Positions 35,666 to 45,388 of a stretch of 56,587 nt of DNA are shown one piece after another. Position numbers and translations under genes: made by a program. Source of the stretch: an uncultured Bacteroidia bacterium (GTDB taxonomy: Bacteria; Bacteroidota; Bacteroidia; Bacteroidales; UBA932); assembly GCA_902785065.1 (NCBI GenBank), contig CACZXH010000040.1:1-56587 (forward strand). The letters run 5' to 3'. Under the pieces are notes generated by a model. It made no database searches. It was given only the letters and a program-made list of their open reading frames with translations, and was not told the origin of the DNA. Every line of letters begins with the position of its first letter. The stretch's first letter is position 1.

Positions 35666-37050
35666 TTAGCGGACCGGCTTGAGCCGCAGGATGGCAATGG
35701 CGTTTTCCGGCAGCGTGAAGTCGAAACTGCCCTTCACCGTACCCAGCGCCTTGGTGTGCGGGACCACGGGTTCGTTGTACTTGACCTGGCGGCCGAAGCG
35801 GAAGGCCATTTCGCGGAGGCCCGGGCGCTCGGCCGCGCCGGGGCCGCCGAAGGAGGCCGGCGCAGCGTAGTCCGGATGGCTGGAGTAGTAGTTCTGGTCG
35901 CCCTGGTTCTTGATGGACGTGTCGTGCGAGGAAACGAACTCCAGCGTGGCCTCGTAGGTCAGACCGGTACCGGTCTGGACGGTGAAGATCTTGTCCACCG
36001 CCTCGGCATTGACCATTTTGATAAAGATTTCACCCGTCTTGGTGTCGATGGTGGGGGAACTGTAGATGCGCTCGTCCACGGCGTCTCCGTTCATCGCCGG
36101 TGACATCGAAAAGGCGCGGTCGCCCGCCACGGAGAAGAGCTGCTGGTACCAGTAGTTGCAGCTGCGCCACATCCCGCGGTTGTCGAACCAGATCAGGTTC
36201 GAGTTCCATTTGCTGAGCCAGTAAGCCGCCTCGGCCATCGCGGAGGAGTAGGCATTGTTGGCACGGTTGTTCGCGAACTCACCAACGAACACGCGCGTAG
36301 GTTTCGCGCGGTCGTAGGTATTGCCGTCCTTGCCGCGCACCTTGCCCGGCTCATAACGGTCGCCGTGGGAGTAGAACCAGTCGTCGCCCTTGTAGTAGTG
36401 CTCGTCCACGATGGTGTCGGGGTATTTCGCGTCAATCTCTGACATGTTGGCGTCGAACTCGCGGCCCGCATCGGCTGAACCGGCGGTGGAGACGATGACG
36501 ATCTCGGGATGGGCGGCCTTGATGGCCTTGTACATGATGTCGAAGCGCTCCCAGAACTCGGGCCCCTGGTTCTCGTTGCCGATGCCCAGGTACTTGAGGT
36601 TGAAGGGATCCGGATGGCCCATCTGCGCCCGCCTGGCACCCCACTCGGTGTCGGTCCCGCCGTTGCAGAACTCGATGAAGTCGAGCGCGTCCTTGACGAA
36701 AATGCTGTAGAAGCGGTCGCGGTCGGCCTTCGTCTCGAGCGGCGCGATGTACTGGTGGCCGGCGAACTGGCAGGTGACGCCGTTGTTCAACACCGGCAGC
36801 GGCGTGGCGCCGAGGCCTTCCGCCATCAGCAGGTACTCATAGAAACCGATGTACTGCGAGGTCCAGTAGGCCCAGTGGTTGCGGAAACCCACCCGCTCCT
36901 CGCGCGGACCGATGGAATTCTTCCAGAACACCTGCCCGAAGTAGTTGGTTCCCTCGGAGGCGCAGCCGCCGGGGAAACGCATGAAGGTCGGATGCAGGGC
37001 CTCCAGCGCTTCCAGGAGGTCCTTGCGGAAAGGACCGTATTGGCCGCCCT
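35666..37050 (-). CDS. GH51 alpha-L-arabinofuranosidase, catalytic part (3' segment of a frameshifted gene)
   Basis: In-frame with KGGQYGPFRKDLLEALEALHP upstream and MRFPGGCASEGTNYFGQVFWK. The acid/base Glu is in LKYLGIGNENQGPEFW; the nucleophile Glu is probably in TIVDEHYYKGDDW. It ends with the C-terminal beta-sandwich of GH51 (GTVKGSFDFTLPENAIAILRLKP). It is continuous with the reading frame of the preceding segment on the DNA, but a frame change at 37048-37055 separates the two. Releases terminal arabinofuranose, for example from arabinoxylan or arabinan. If the frameshift is real, this half lacks its own start and would not be made. Confidence 0.88.
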
Positions 37051-38462
37051 TCCACAGCGATGACCAGCCGGCTGTCCACCGAGCGCTCCGCTTTCAGCGT
37101 GCCGGTGTACTGCTTCCAGTCCTTGGCCGGCCGGGTGATGGCGACAATGTTGGAATTGATGTTCCCGTCCTTGTCCTCGAGATAGACCGAGACGGTTCCC
37201 CGGTATTTGTTTGCCAGCAGGTACAGGCCTAGGTCATAGCTCACGCCCTCCTTGACCGGAATGGACGCTATCTGCGTATTGTTGGAATACAACTGGCCAG
37301 GGCCGCGCTTGTATTCGGAAATGCCGTAACCGTTGGCGGCAATGCCGAAGCCTTCGCCGGGATCCTGGATGTCGAAGCGCACACTGTACTGGGTGTAGCG
37401 CAACTCGTCGTCGTATTTGTCGTCCGGGTCGAAGTCGTACCAGCGCTTGAGCTTAGGGACCAGCGGCTTGTCGGCCACGGCGTGGGCTGTGCCGACGGCG
37501 CCGTCCTTCCGGACCACCGTCCAACCGAAGAATACGGTGTCACACTGGGAGAACTCGTTGTCTCCCGGCGCCTCCGGGACGTTGTACGCCTGGAAGGAGT
37601 TGTTCTGGATGAGCTGAGCGCAGATGCCGCCGTCGACGCTCTGGTTGATGTCCTCGAAGAAGATGCCGGCCAGGGTGGGGCTGATCTGGATGCCAAGCTT
37701 GTCCGGCTGCAGGGCCAGGGTGCGCTTCTCGGGCTTCTTCCAACCTTCGAGCTGGAGCATCTTGTCGGCCATCCGGTAGCCCATCAGGCGCATGCCTTCG
37801 GTGCTGAAATGGAACTGGTCGCCCGTGCTCTCGCAGCCCAGGGGGATGTCGTCGGGGTTGAGGCCCAGCTCGGCGCAGAGGTCGTCATGGATCTTCTTCA
37901 CGCGGCCCGGCCAGGCGGGATCGTCCGGGTTGGACTCGCCCTGGTGCAGCAGCATTCCCTTGATCACGCCGTCCTTCTGGGCGATGCGCGCGATTTCCAG
38001 CAGGCGGTGGTAAGGGCTGCCGCCGTACTGCGCGACGATGGCCTTCATCCAGTCACGCTCGTTGTCGATATACTCCTTGTAGGCATCCTTGTCCCAAAGT
38101 TCCAGTTTGGCGCCCGCGACGGACACGTTGATGACGCCCACGCGGATGTTCGGCGGCAGGTTCTCGATCATTTTGCGGCCGAAGAAATCGACCGGCCCCA
38201 GGTTGTTGCCCTCCCGGCAGATGGGCGGCGTGGCCGTGTACCAATGACCCTTCTCCCGTCCGTAGCGGGGCATATCGACCGCCGCCATGAACTGGAAGCG
38301 CGGGTCGTTGAAGCCCTCGTCCTGCGGTGCCGGCCGGGCGCCGGCCTCCATATTGGACTGCCCGAAGCAGAGGTAGATGTGGAAATCGGGATCGGGCCCC
38401 TGTGCGAAGGCCTGCAGCCCCAGGGACAGGGCCGCCAGGGCCAGGATGAAACGTTTGAACAT
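37048..38462 (-). CDS. SASA acetylesterase joined to the N-terminal part of GH51 (5' segment)
   Basis: Signal peptide MFKRFILALAALSLGLQAFAQ. SASA-type esterase: FHIYLCFGQSNMEAG with the nucleophile Ser, DPRFQFMAAVDMPRYGREKG, GVIKGMLLHQGESN and DQFHFSTEGMRLMG with the His. The usual stretch between DDIPL and GCES (about 35 residues, with AGE...G) is missing in frame near 37840. Then KLGIQISPTLAGIFFEDINQSVDGG starts a GH51 domain with its inserted carbohydrate-binding-like segment (DWKQYTGTLKAERSVDSRLVIAVEG). After VEG the frame is lost at a TGGAAGGG sequence. Such an esterase-arabinofuranosidase fusion would deacetylate and debranch arabinoxylan-type glycans. Confidence 0.85.
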
Positions 38463-38504
38463 ATCGATGCGGTTGAGTTAGCGATGCTTGTGTGCGTTGT
38501 CTCA

Positions 38505-38536
38505 CAAAATTACGTACATCGCGGCAAAAATGCAAA
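38505..38536 (-). promoter_or_regulatory. Promoter of the SASA-GH51 gene
   Basis: Minus strand TTTG (38536-38533), 20-nt spacer, TAATTTTG (38512-38505). The spacer reads CGTACATCGCGGCAAAAATG on the plus strand and is nearly identical to the spacer of the tlpA-like promoter at 50691-50721. Confidence 0.7.
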
Positions 38537-38617
38537 GCCGGAGAGAAACCCGAAACTGAATATGGATATTTATTATTCAGATTTATTCACTAACTTGCCG
38601 TGCAAATCGAAACGGAA

Positions 38618-41600
38618 ATGATCAGTCAACGTCTTTCATACCTTCTCATCCTCTGCCTGCTGCTGCTCTCCGCCCCCTGGCTGGCGGCGCAGCGCGGGTT
38701 CACGGTCACCGGCGTCGTCACGGACGCGGGGGGCGAGCCCGTCACCGGTGTGAGCGTCGTCTGCGGCGCCAACCGGCAGGGGACCATCACGAAAGGGGAT
38801 GGGTCCTATTCCATCCTGGCGGCTTCGAAAACCGCCGAACTGGAGTTCTCCTTCCTCGGCATGAAGACGCAGACGGTCCGGATCGACGGGCGGAGCCGGA
38901 TCGATGTCGTTCTGGAAGATGATGCGGAGACGCTGGAGAACGCCCTCGTCGTGGGCGCTTACGGTGTCAAGCAACGGCGTGAAGACATGGTCGGCAGCGC
39001 CTTCCAGGTGAATTCCACCGACCTCCAGTTCAAGCCCAAGGCCCGGGTGGACAACCTGCTGGAAGGCCTCATCCCGGGCATGAGCATCGAGAATTCCTCT
39101 GACTCCGGCGGCAGCACGCGCGACCGGTTCAATGTCCGGATCCGCGGCCAGTCCTCCCTGTACGGCTCCAGCGCCCCGCTCTGGGTGGTGGACGGTGTAC
39201 CCCTGTACACGGGCTCCGCTTCCGGGCAGATGCCCGGCGTTTCCCAGACCGTGTCGCCGATCGGCATGCTGGACCCGAACGACATCGAGAGCATTACCGT
39301 CCTCAAAGATGCAGACCAGACCACCATCTACGGAGCCAATGCGGCCGGCGGCGTCATCCTCGTGACGACCAAGCGGGGATCGGCCGGAAACGAGCCGCTC
39401 AAGCTCAGCGCCACGCTCAACTACGGTGTGTCCATGCCGGACAAAAGCACGATGGTGAAGCTGATGAACGCGGAGCAGTACATGGAGATTGCGAAGGAAG
39501 CGTGGACCAACGCTGGCAACTCCCTGTCCAGTTTCCCGTACCAGGACAACGATTACAACTCCTACAGCACCACGTCCACCGACTGGTTCGACACCTATAT
39601 CGGCCTGGGTTCCACCCTCTACGCCTCGCTCTCGGCCACCACCGGAACCAAGAAGGCGAAGACCTACGTGACCGGCTCCTACTACCGGAACGCGAACATC
39701 ATCCAGTCGGACCTGAGCCAGCGGTATTACGTCCGCATGAACAATACCTACAACCCGGTGGACAACCTCCGGGTGGGGCTCTCCCTGGGCGCCATCCTCA
39801 CGGACGACGACATGTTCCAGATCGGCCACGACTACATGGACATCCTCCCCATCTTCTCGCCCTATCTCGAGGACGGGAAGACGTACCGGCTGTTCAACAA
39901 GGTCTGGGACGATACGAAAGAGGAGTGGGTCATGAAGAAGCACCTGGACAACAAGCTCCCCGACCGGGAATACAACCAGAACAACCAGCGGTCCGTCAAG
40001 ACGACGATGAACGCCGACGTGGACTGGGAGATTGTCAAGGGACTCAAACTGAGCAGCACGTTCGAGATCGACTACCAGCACTCCCACGAGGATGTCTACG
40101 ACTCCCGGAAGACGCTGGACGGCCTGGGGGACAACCTCCAGCCGCGGGGCTATTCCTCGAAGTATGAATCGGGTTTCACGAACTGGACCAACGTGGACAA
40201 GATTTCGTACGAGAACACCTTCGGGCGGCACAAGATGATGCTGTATGCGGGACTCGAGCTGCACGAGGTGCTGCGCAAGTCCACGTCCGCCTCCGGCAGC
40301 GGTTTCATGAATGACAACATCCGGGAAATCAGTTTTGCCGACGAGAGCACACGCAAGGGAACGTCCTCCTATTCCATGAGCCGGACCATGTCCTATTTCA
40401 CCCGGGCGCAGTATTCCTTTGACTCCCGGTACTACCTGTCCGCCAACTTCCGGCGGGACGGCAGTTCGGCTTTCAGTATCTACCAGCAGTGGAACAACTT
40501 CTGGTCGGTGGGGGCATCCTGGAATATCCACAAGGAACCCTTCTTCCATGCCGACTGGGTCAAGATGCTCAAGCTCAAGGGCTCCTACGGCATCGTGGGC
40601 AATTCCCGCGTGGACAATTCCTACCGGGCCGGCACCTATACGTATTCGAACTCCTATTCCTATGGGGCATCGGCGGGCGCCGTCCTTTCCTCCGTCCCGA
40701 CGGAGGGCCTGACCTGGGAGACCGTGAGCCGGAGCAACGCCGGCCTGACCTTCAACCTGGGCGGCATCCTGGACGGCGAGATCGAATACTATTACAACAA
40801 GACCCGGGACATGATCAGCAAGATCTATGTCTCCCGCATGATCTCCGACGACCGGCTCTACGCCAATGTGGGCTCGATGCAGAACACGGGTATCGAACTC
40901 AACCTGACCAGCCACAATATCAAGACGGCGGACTTCTCCTGGTCCACGACCCTGAACGCCACGCACAACGAGAACAAGATCCTGGAACTGCACGGGGACA
41001 TGACCACCGGGTTCTTCACCTACCTGTATGCACCGGGCTATGATTCCCATACCTGGTACCTGGTCAAATGGGCCGGCGTGGACCCTGCGGACGGTATGCC
41101 GATGTGGTACGACAAGGAAGGGAACGTCACCAAGACCTTCACCTATGACAACCGGGAGATCACGGGCCTTTCCCGCACGCCCATCGTCTATGGCGGCCTG
41201 GTGAACAGCTTCACCTGGAAGAACTTCGCCCTCTCCTTCCAGGTCAATTACAATATCGGCGGCTGGGACATCCCCACATACGCGGCCATCTACTTCAGCG
41301 ACGGATACGACATCTTCACGCAGAACCAGGCGGTCGAAACCTACCTGTACCGCTGGCGGCAGCCGGGTGACGTGTCCACGTATCCGCGCGTGTCCACCAC
41401 GTCGACGAAGTCCAACATGGACTCCACCCGGAACCTGTACAGCATGACCAAGTTCAACCTGACGAACCTCACGCTGAGCTGGAACCTGCCCCGCCGCTGG
41501 CTGAACCGGATCCACATGGACAGTGCGTCCATCTCCCTGACCGGTTACAACGTGTATCTCTTCACGCCGGACCAGAGCCGGACGCTCAACTCGTACAAGA

Positions 41601-41662
41601 CCCTCTCGAACGGGTTCCCGGTCAACCGGAACTTCACCCTGGGTCTCAACGCATCATTCTAG
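38618..41662 (+). CDS. SusC/RagA-family TonB-dependent transporter (pair 3)
   Basis: 1014 residues from ATG 38618 (MISQRLSYLLILCLLLLSAP signal). CarboxypepD_reg-like domain FTVTGVVTDAGGEPVTGVSV, plug with LWVVDGVPLYTGS and ESITVLKDADQTTIYGANAAGGVI, barrel to NRNFTLGLNASF. The plug motif has IYGANAAGG where the others have LYGSRA.NG, marking it as a different SusC subgroup. -7-like TAACTTGC at 38591-38598. First gene of a five-gene operon. Confidence 0.92.
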   Translation: MISQRLSYLLILCLLLLSAPWLAAQRGFTVTGVVTDAGGEPVTGVSVVCGANRQGTITKGDGSYSILAASKTAELEFSFLGMKTQTVRIDGRSRIDVVLEDDAETLENALVVGAYGVKQRREDMVGSAFQVNSTDLQFKPKARVDNLLEGLIPGMSIENSSDSGGSTRDRFNVRIRGQSSLYGSSAPLWVVDGVPLYTGSASGQMPGVSQTVSPIGMLDPNDIESITVLKDADQTTIYGANAAGGVILVTTKRGSAGNEPLKLSATLNYGVSMPDKSTMVKLMNAEQYMEIAKEAWTNAGNSLSSFPYQDNDYNSYSTTSTDWFDTYIGLGSTLYASLSATTGTKKAKTYVTGSYYRNANIIQSDLSQRYYVRMNNTYNPVDNLRVGLSLGAILTDDDMFQIGHDYMDILPIFSPYLEDGKTYRLFNKVWDDTKEEWVMKKHLDNKLPDREYNQNNQRSVKTTMNADVDWEIVKGLKLSSTFEIDYQHSHEDVYDSRKTLDGLGDNLQPRGYSSKYESGFTNWTNVDKISYENTFGRHKMMLYAGLELHEVLRKSTSASGSGFMNDNIREISFADESTRKGTSSYSMSRTMSYFTRAQYSFDSRYYLSANFRRDGSSAFSIYQQWNNFWSVGASWNIHKEPFFHADWVKMLKLKGSYGIVGNSRVDNSYRAGTYTYSNSYSYGASAGAVLSSVPTEGLTWETVSRSNAGLTFNLGGILDGEIEYYYNKTRDMISKIYVSRMISDDRLYANVGSMQNTGIELNLTSHNIKTADFSWSTTLNATHNENKILELHGDMTTGFFTYLYAPGYDSHTWYLVKWAGVDPADGMPMWYDKEGNVTKTFTYDNREITGLSRTPIVYGGLVNSFTWKNFALSFQVNYNIGGWDIPTYAAIYFSDGYDIFTQNQAVETYLYRWRQPGDVSTYPRVSTTSTKSNMDSTRNLYSMTKFNLTNLTLSWNLPRRWLNRIHMDSASISLTGYNVYLFTPDQSRTLNSYKTLSNGFPVNRNFTLGLNASF

Positions 41663-41674
41663 GAGGACTGCCGT

Positions 41675-43117
41675 ATGAAGAAGATCATTCGAAACATCGT
41701 CCTGGCGTTCTGCCTGCCGTCCTTCATCACGGGCTGCCATTTCCTCGAGGTGGAGCAGCTGGGCAAGAGCGACATCCAGACCTATTTCTCGGACATCGAA
41801 TCGGTGGAACCGTCCATCCTGGGCGCGTATAACCTGCTTTTCAGCCTGTATGACCATTACGCCGTCATGTATCCGGAAGTGGCGGGCGACCTGCTGTACC
41901 TCTCGGCGACGAACACCGAGTGGTGGAAGACCTACGAATTCACGTCCACCTACGAGGAGGAATCCTCGCCGGTGGGCCTGATCTGGAAGCGGGGGTACAA
42001 CCTCATCATGGACCTGGACTACCTGCTGTACTTTGTCCCGAAGCTCCGGGACCAAGATCCCGAGCTGGTGGACAACACGCTGGCCCAGGCCTATCTGGTC
42101 CGGGCGCTGGCGTTCTTCCAGCTGTGCAACGTGTACGGTCAGACGTACACTTTCACCCCGGACGCCTCCCATTGGGGCGTCGGCCTGATGACATCGATCC
42201 CGAGCATCACGGACCATATGATCCGGTCGACGACGAAGGCCACCTATGAGCAGATCCTTTCCGATATCCAAGCGGCGAGGGAGCTCTTCACCGACAACTT
42301 CAAGTTCGACCGCTACAAGGCCTCTCCGGCTGCCTGCGATGCCCTGGAAGCCCGGGTCCGGCTGTATATGGGCGACCATGAAAAGGCGCTGGAACTGGCC
42401 TCCGGGCTCATCGGCCGCTTCTCCCTGGCGCCCCGCAACAAGTATGTGGCGATGTTCTGCACCCGGGCAGGAAGCCCCGAGGAGGACATCTTCCGCCTCA
42501 ACGGCTTTTACCAGAGCGGCGGTTCGCTCGGGAAGTGGTTCCGGTATGACAACCCGTCGGCCCGGCCTTCCCAGAAGCTGAAGGCCCTGTACAAGTCCGG
42601 CGATGTGCGCACGGACCTGTTCAGCTATTACGGCAAGGACGGGAACGGGCAGATGAAGCAGTTTTCGGACATCTGCATGAAGTATTACTGCACGGAGGAC
42701 ATCGCCGACGTGGAGCGGCATTACGACCCCGTCGTGTTCCGGGCGTCGGAAATGTACCTGATCGCCGCCGAGTGCGCCTGCGCGCTGGGCCGCCTGCCGG
42801 AAGCCGAGGGGTACGTCCGCATGCTGGAAGCACGGGCGCTTGGCGTGGCCGAATCGTCCGTCCAGCTCTCCTATTCGGGCAAAGACGGGCTGATGGAGCT
42901 CATCGAGCAGGAACGGATGAAGGAACTCTGTTTCGAGGGGCACCGGCTATACGACATCACCCGCCGTCACCAGGACCTGAAGCGGGATTCCGGCTTCAAC
43001 ACCCAGGTCCTGACCGTCCGCTATCCCGACTACCGGTTCGTCCTCCCGATCCCGATCATCGAGACGGAGACGAATCCGGATATCCAGCAGAACCCTACCA
43101 GCAACGCCGGCCTATGA
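41675..43117 (+). CDS. SusD/RagB-family lipoprotein (pair 3)
   Basis: 480 residues. Lipoprotein signal MKKIIRNIVLAFCLPSFITGC. SusD blocks: FLEVEQLGKSDIQTYF, DLDYLLYFV, QAYLVRALAFFQLCNVYGQTYT, FRASEMYLIAAECACALG and EQERMKELCFEGHRLYDITRRH. Partner of the SusC gene 12 nt upstream; its stop overlaps the next start (ATGA at 43114-43117). Confidence 0.92.
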   Translation: MKKIIRNIVLAFCLPSFITGCHFLEVEQLGKSDIQTYFSDIESVEPSILGAYNLLFSLYDHYAVMYPEVAGDLLYLSATNTEWWKTYEFTSTYEEESSPVGLIWKRGYNLIMDLDYLLYFVPKLRDQDPELVDNTLAQAYLVRALAFFQLCNVYGQTYTFTPDASHWGVGLMTSIPSITDHMIRSTTKATYEQILSDIQAARELFTDNFKFDRYKASPAACDALEARVRLYMGDHEKALELASGLIGRFSLAPRNKYVAMFCTRAGSPEEDIFRLNGFYQSGGSLGKWFRYDNPSARPSQKLKALYKSGDVRTDLFSYYGKDGNGQMKQFSDICMKYYCTEDIADVERHYDPVVFRASEMYLIAAECACALGRLPEAEGYVRMLEARALGVAESSVQLSYSGKDGLMELIEQERMKELCFEGHRLYDITRRHQDLKRDSGFNTQVLTVRYPDYRFVLPIPIIETETNPDIQQNPTSNAGL

Positions 43118-43581
43118 AACTGAAGTACATCCTCTTGCTCGCAGCGGCCGTCCTCCTGGCGGGATGCGCCAAGAACGAACTGCCGCTCTTTGACGAACCC
43201 TTCGTGTACGTGGAAACGTCCACGGGATCCAATGTGTCCGTGGTCGGCGCCGACATGAAAGCGACCGTTACCTATTACATCGGCATCAGCTGCCCTGCCT
43301 TCACGGATCCGATTGTCGTGAACTTTGCCGTCACTTGCGGCAGCGGCGTGGCGGAAGGAGTCGACTATGATGTCGTCACTCCGGGTGGCGCGGTGACTTT
43401 CCTGCCCGGCATCTGGCGGATGCCCGTCCGCATCCAGTGGAAGGACCACGCCATCGACGAGTCCAAGGACAACACGGTCACTATCGCAATCACTGGCACA
43501 TCCCCTGGAACCTTCACCATTGGTTTCCCGGGTCCTGCGGCCAAGGGAAGCAAACTCGTGATTACCAAGAAGAATCTTTAA
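43114..43581 (+). CDS. Surface lipoprotein in SusCD operon (Calx-beta/DUF4843-like)
   Basis: 155 residues; signal MKLKYILLLAAAVLLAGC with lipobox LAGC. The mature part is an all-beta, Ig-like domain (VYVETSTGSNVSVVGADMKATVTYYIGI, DPIVVNFAVTCGSGVAEGVDYDVV, NTVTIAITGTSPGTFTIGFPG), resembling Calx-beta or DUF4843 proteins often encoded after susD. Likely a surface glycan-binding or scaffold protein. Start overlaps the SusD stop by 4 nt. Confidence 0.82.
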   Translation: MKLKYILLLAAAVLLAGCAKNELPLFDEPFVYVETSTGSNVSVVGADMKATVTYYIGISCPAFTDPIVVNFAVTCGSGVAEGVDYDVVTPGGAVTFLPGIWRMPVRIQWKDHAIDESKDNTVTIAITGTSPGTFTIGFPGPAAKGSKLVITKKNL

Positions 43582-43594
43582 CGCTATAAAACGA

Positions 43595-45385
43595 ATGCTT
43601 ATGCAAAAGAACAGAATCTGGGTCGTCGCTGCCGCCCTCGCGGGCGCCGTGGCGCTTTCCGTCTCCTGCCAGGAGAAGGAGATCATCAATCCGCCGTCCC
43701 TGACGGCATTCAGCTTCAAGGCCGCGGACAACGCCGTCCTTTCCGAGGATTACGTGGCGACAGTCTCCGGCACGGACATCAATGTCGCCCTGCCCGATGT
43801 GGACAAGTCGGCCCTCGTGGCCACCTTCACCGTGGCGGAAGGCAACATCGTCAAGGTGAATGGCGCCGAGCAGACCAGCGGCAAGACCGTCAACAACTTC
43901 GAGTCCGCCATTACGTATGTCGTGACGGATTCGCACGGCGAGAACCCCGTCTCGTACAAGGTCAACGTGAGCCTCGCTCCGGACAAGCATCCGGCGCTGA
44001 CTTTCTTCTCCTTCGACGGGGACAAGAACGCCAAGGCGCTCGGCAAGACCCTCGTCGGTGAGATCAAGGGCTCCGAGATCGGTGTCGCCGTCCCGCAGCT
44101 CGCGGACATCACCGAACTGGTCGCCTCCTTCACGACCGGCGCGGGCAACAAGGTGACCGTGAACGGCGTGGAACAGGTGAGCGGTGTGACCGTCAATGAC
44201 TTCTCCAACCCGGTCGACTACACGGTCACGAACCTGGACGGCTCCGTGAACGCTATCTTCTCCGTCACCCTGAACCGCCAGAAGGGCGAGTGGACCGCTG
44301 CTCCCACCTATGAGGCCGTTCCGGTCCACGCCGGCGCCCGTATCCTGGTGAATCCGGTCGACGATGTTCCGTTCGTCGCCTTCAAGCGCCACCAGCCTAC
44401 CGAGGCGGATGCCCGCGATCCCGAAAAGGATGAGAAAATGTATGCCCTCAAGTTCGTGGACGGCGCCTGGCAGAACATCGGCGAGGCCTTCAGCGACAAG
44501 GTGGGCTCCGACTACGATTTCACCCTCTCTCCCTCCGGCACGCCTTTCATCGCCTTCAAGAACGGTGCGGTGAGCCCGCAGGTCACGACGGTGATGACGT
44601 ATGCCGGCGGTTCCTGGAGCACGGTCGGCGAGAATATCGGCACGGCCGCCACCAGCAAGATCCATCTCCACGCCATCGCCGACAACAAGGTGGTTGTCTG
44701 CCAGATCATGTCCAACAAGACCTTCGTGGGCATCTGGGACGGTTCGTCCTGGACCACCGGCGGCATCGACGCCCTCGACGGGAACCCGCGTCCTTATGAG
44801 ATCCGGATGGCCGGCGACGGCGCGAACGCCTACATGTTCAGCATCAACCGGGCGAAAGCGCTCAATGACGTGAACTACGGCCACAATGTGATGAAGTTCG
44901 ACGGCACTTCCTGGTCCGGTCTCCGCCAGAACTATCTCCGGGAGGGCGCTACCCAGACCAGTATCGTGGGCTACGACATCACCGTCGCCCCGGACGGGAC
45001 GGTCTACCTCGTGACCGGTGACAACGCCGAGGACAATGAGAATTACCACCACCGGGTGGAGAAGTACAACGCGGACGGCACCTGGTCGCAGGTCGGCGGC
45101 ACGATCGACTATGTCCTGAGCTCCCGCTGCTACTCCAAGATCGCCGTCGCTCCGGATGGAACGGTTTTCGTCGCCTATCCCAACGAGGGCGCTTCGCCCA
45201 AGACCATCGACGTGGTCTATTTCGATGCGGCGACCAAGCAATGGTCTGCTCCGGTTTCTCTCGGCAACGGTGACGGCGTCGAATACACCGGCGACCCGAA
45301 CCTGAGCTTTGTCTTCGATTCCAAGGGCAAGGGTTACCTGACCTGGATCGAGGACAGCAAGCTGCTGATGTACAACTTCCAGTAG
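43595..45385 (+). CDS. Surface lipoprotein with two DUF5018-like repeats and a propeller-like region
   Basis: 596 residues; lipoprotein signal MQKNRIWVVAAALAGAVALS with lipobox SVSC. Two tandem about 95-residue beta modules (SLTAFSFKAADNAVLSEDY..., ALTFFSFDGDKNAKALGK...) share DITELVASFT/DKSALVATFT, VNGVEQVSG/VNGAEQTSG and DFSNPVDYTVT/NFESAITYVVT. The remaining about 370 residues carry repeated strand units with FVAFK, SPSGTPFIAFK, APDGTVYLVTG and APDGTVFVAYP, suggesting a beta-propeller. Likely the SusE/F-type surface glycan-binding protein of this operon. Confidence 0.82.
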   Translation: MLMQKNRIWVVAAALAGAVALSVSCQEKEIINPPSLTAFSFKAADNAVLSEDYVATVSGTDINVALPDVDKSALVATFTVAEGNIVKVNGAEQTSGKTVNNFESAITYVVTDSHGENPVSYKVNVSLAPDKHPALTFFSFDGDKNAKALGKTLVGEIKGSEIGVAVPQLADITELVASFTTGAGNKVTVNGVEQVSGVTVNDFSNPVDYTVTNLDGSVNAIFSVTLNRQKGEWTAAPTYEAVPVHAGARILVNPVDDVPFVAFKRHQPTEADARDPEKDEKMYALKFVDGAWQNIGEAFSDKVGSDYDFTLSPSGTPFIAFKNGAVSPQVTTVMTYAGGSWSTVGENIGTAATSKIHLHAIADNKVVVCQIMSNKTFVGIWDGSSWTTGGIDALDGNPRPYEIRMAGDGANAYMFSINRAKALNDVNYGHNVMKFDGTSWSGLRQNYLREGATQTSIVGYDITVAPDGTVYLVTGDNAEDNENYHHRVEKYNADGTWSQVGGTIDYVLSSRCYSKIAVAPDGTVFVAYPNEGASPKTIDVVYFDAATKQWSAPVSLGNGDGVEYTGDPNLSFVFDSKGKGYLTWIEDSKLLMYNFQ

Positions 45386-45388
45386 CGG

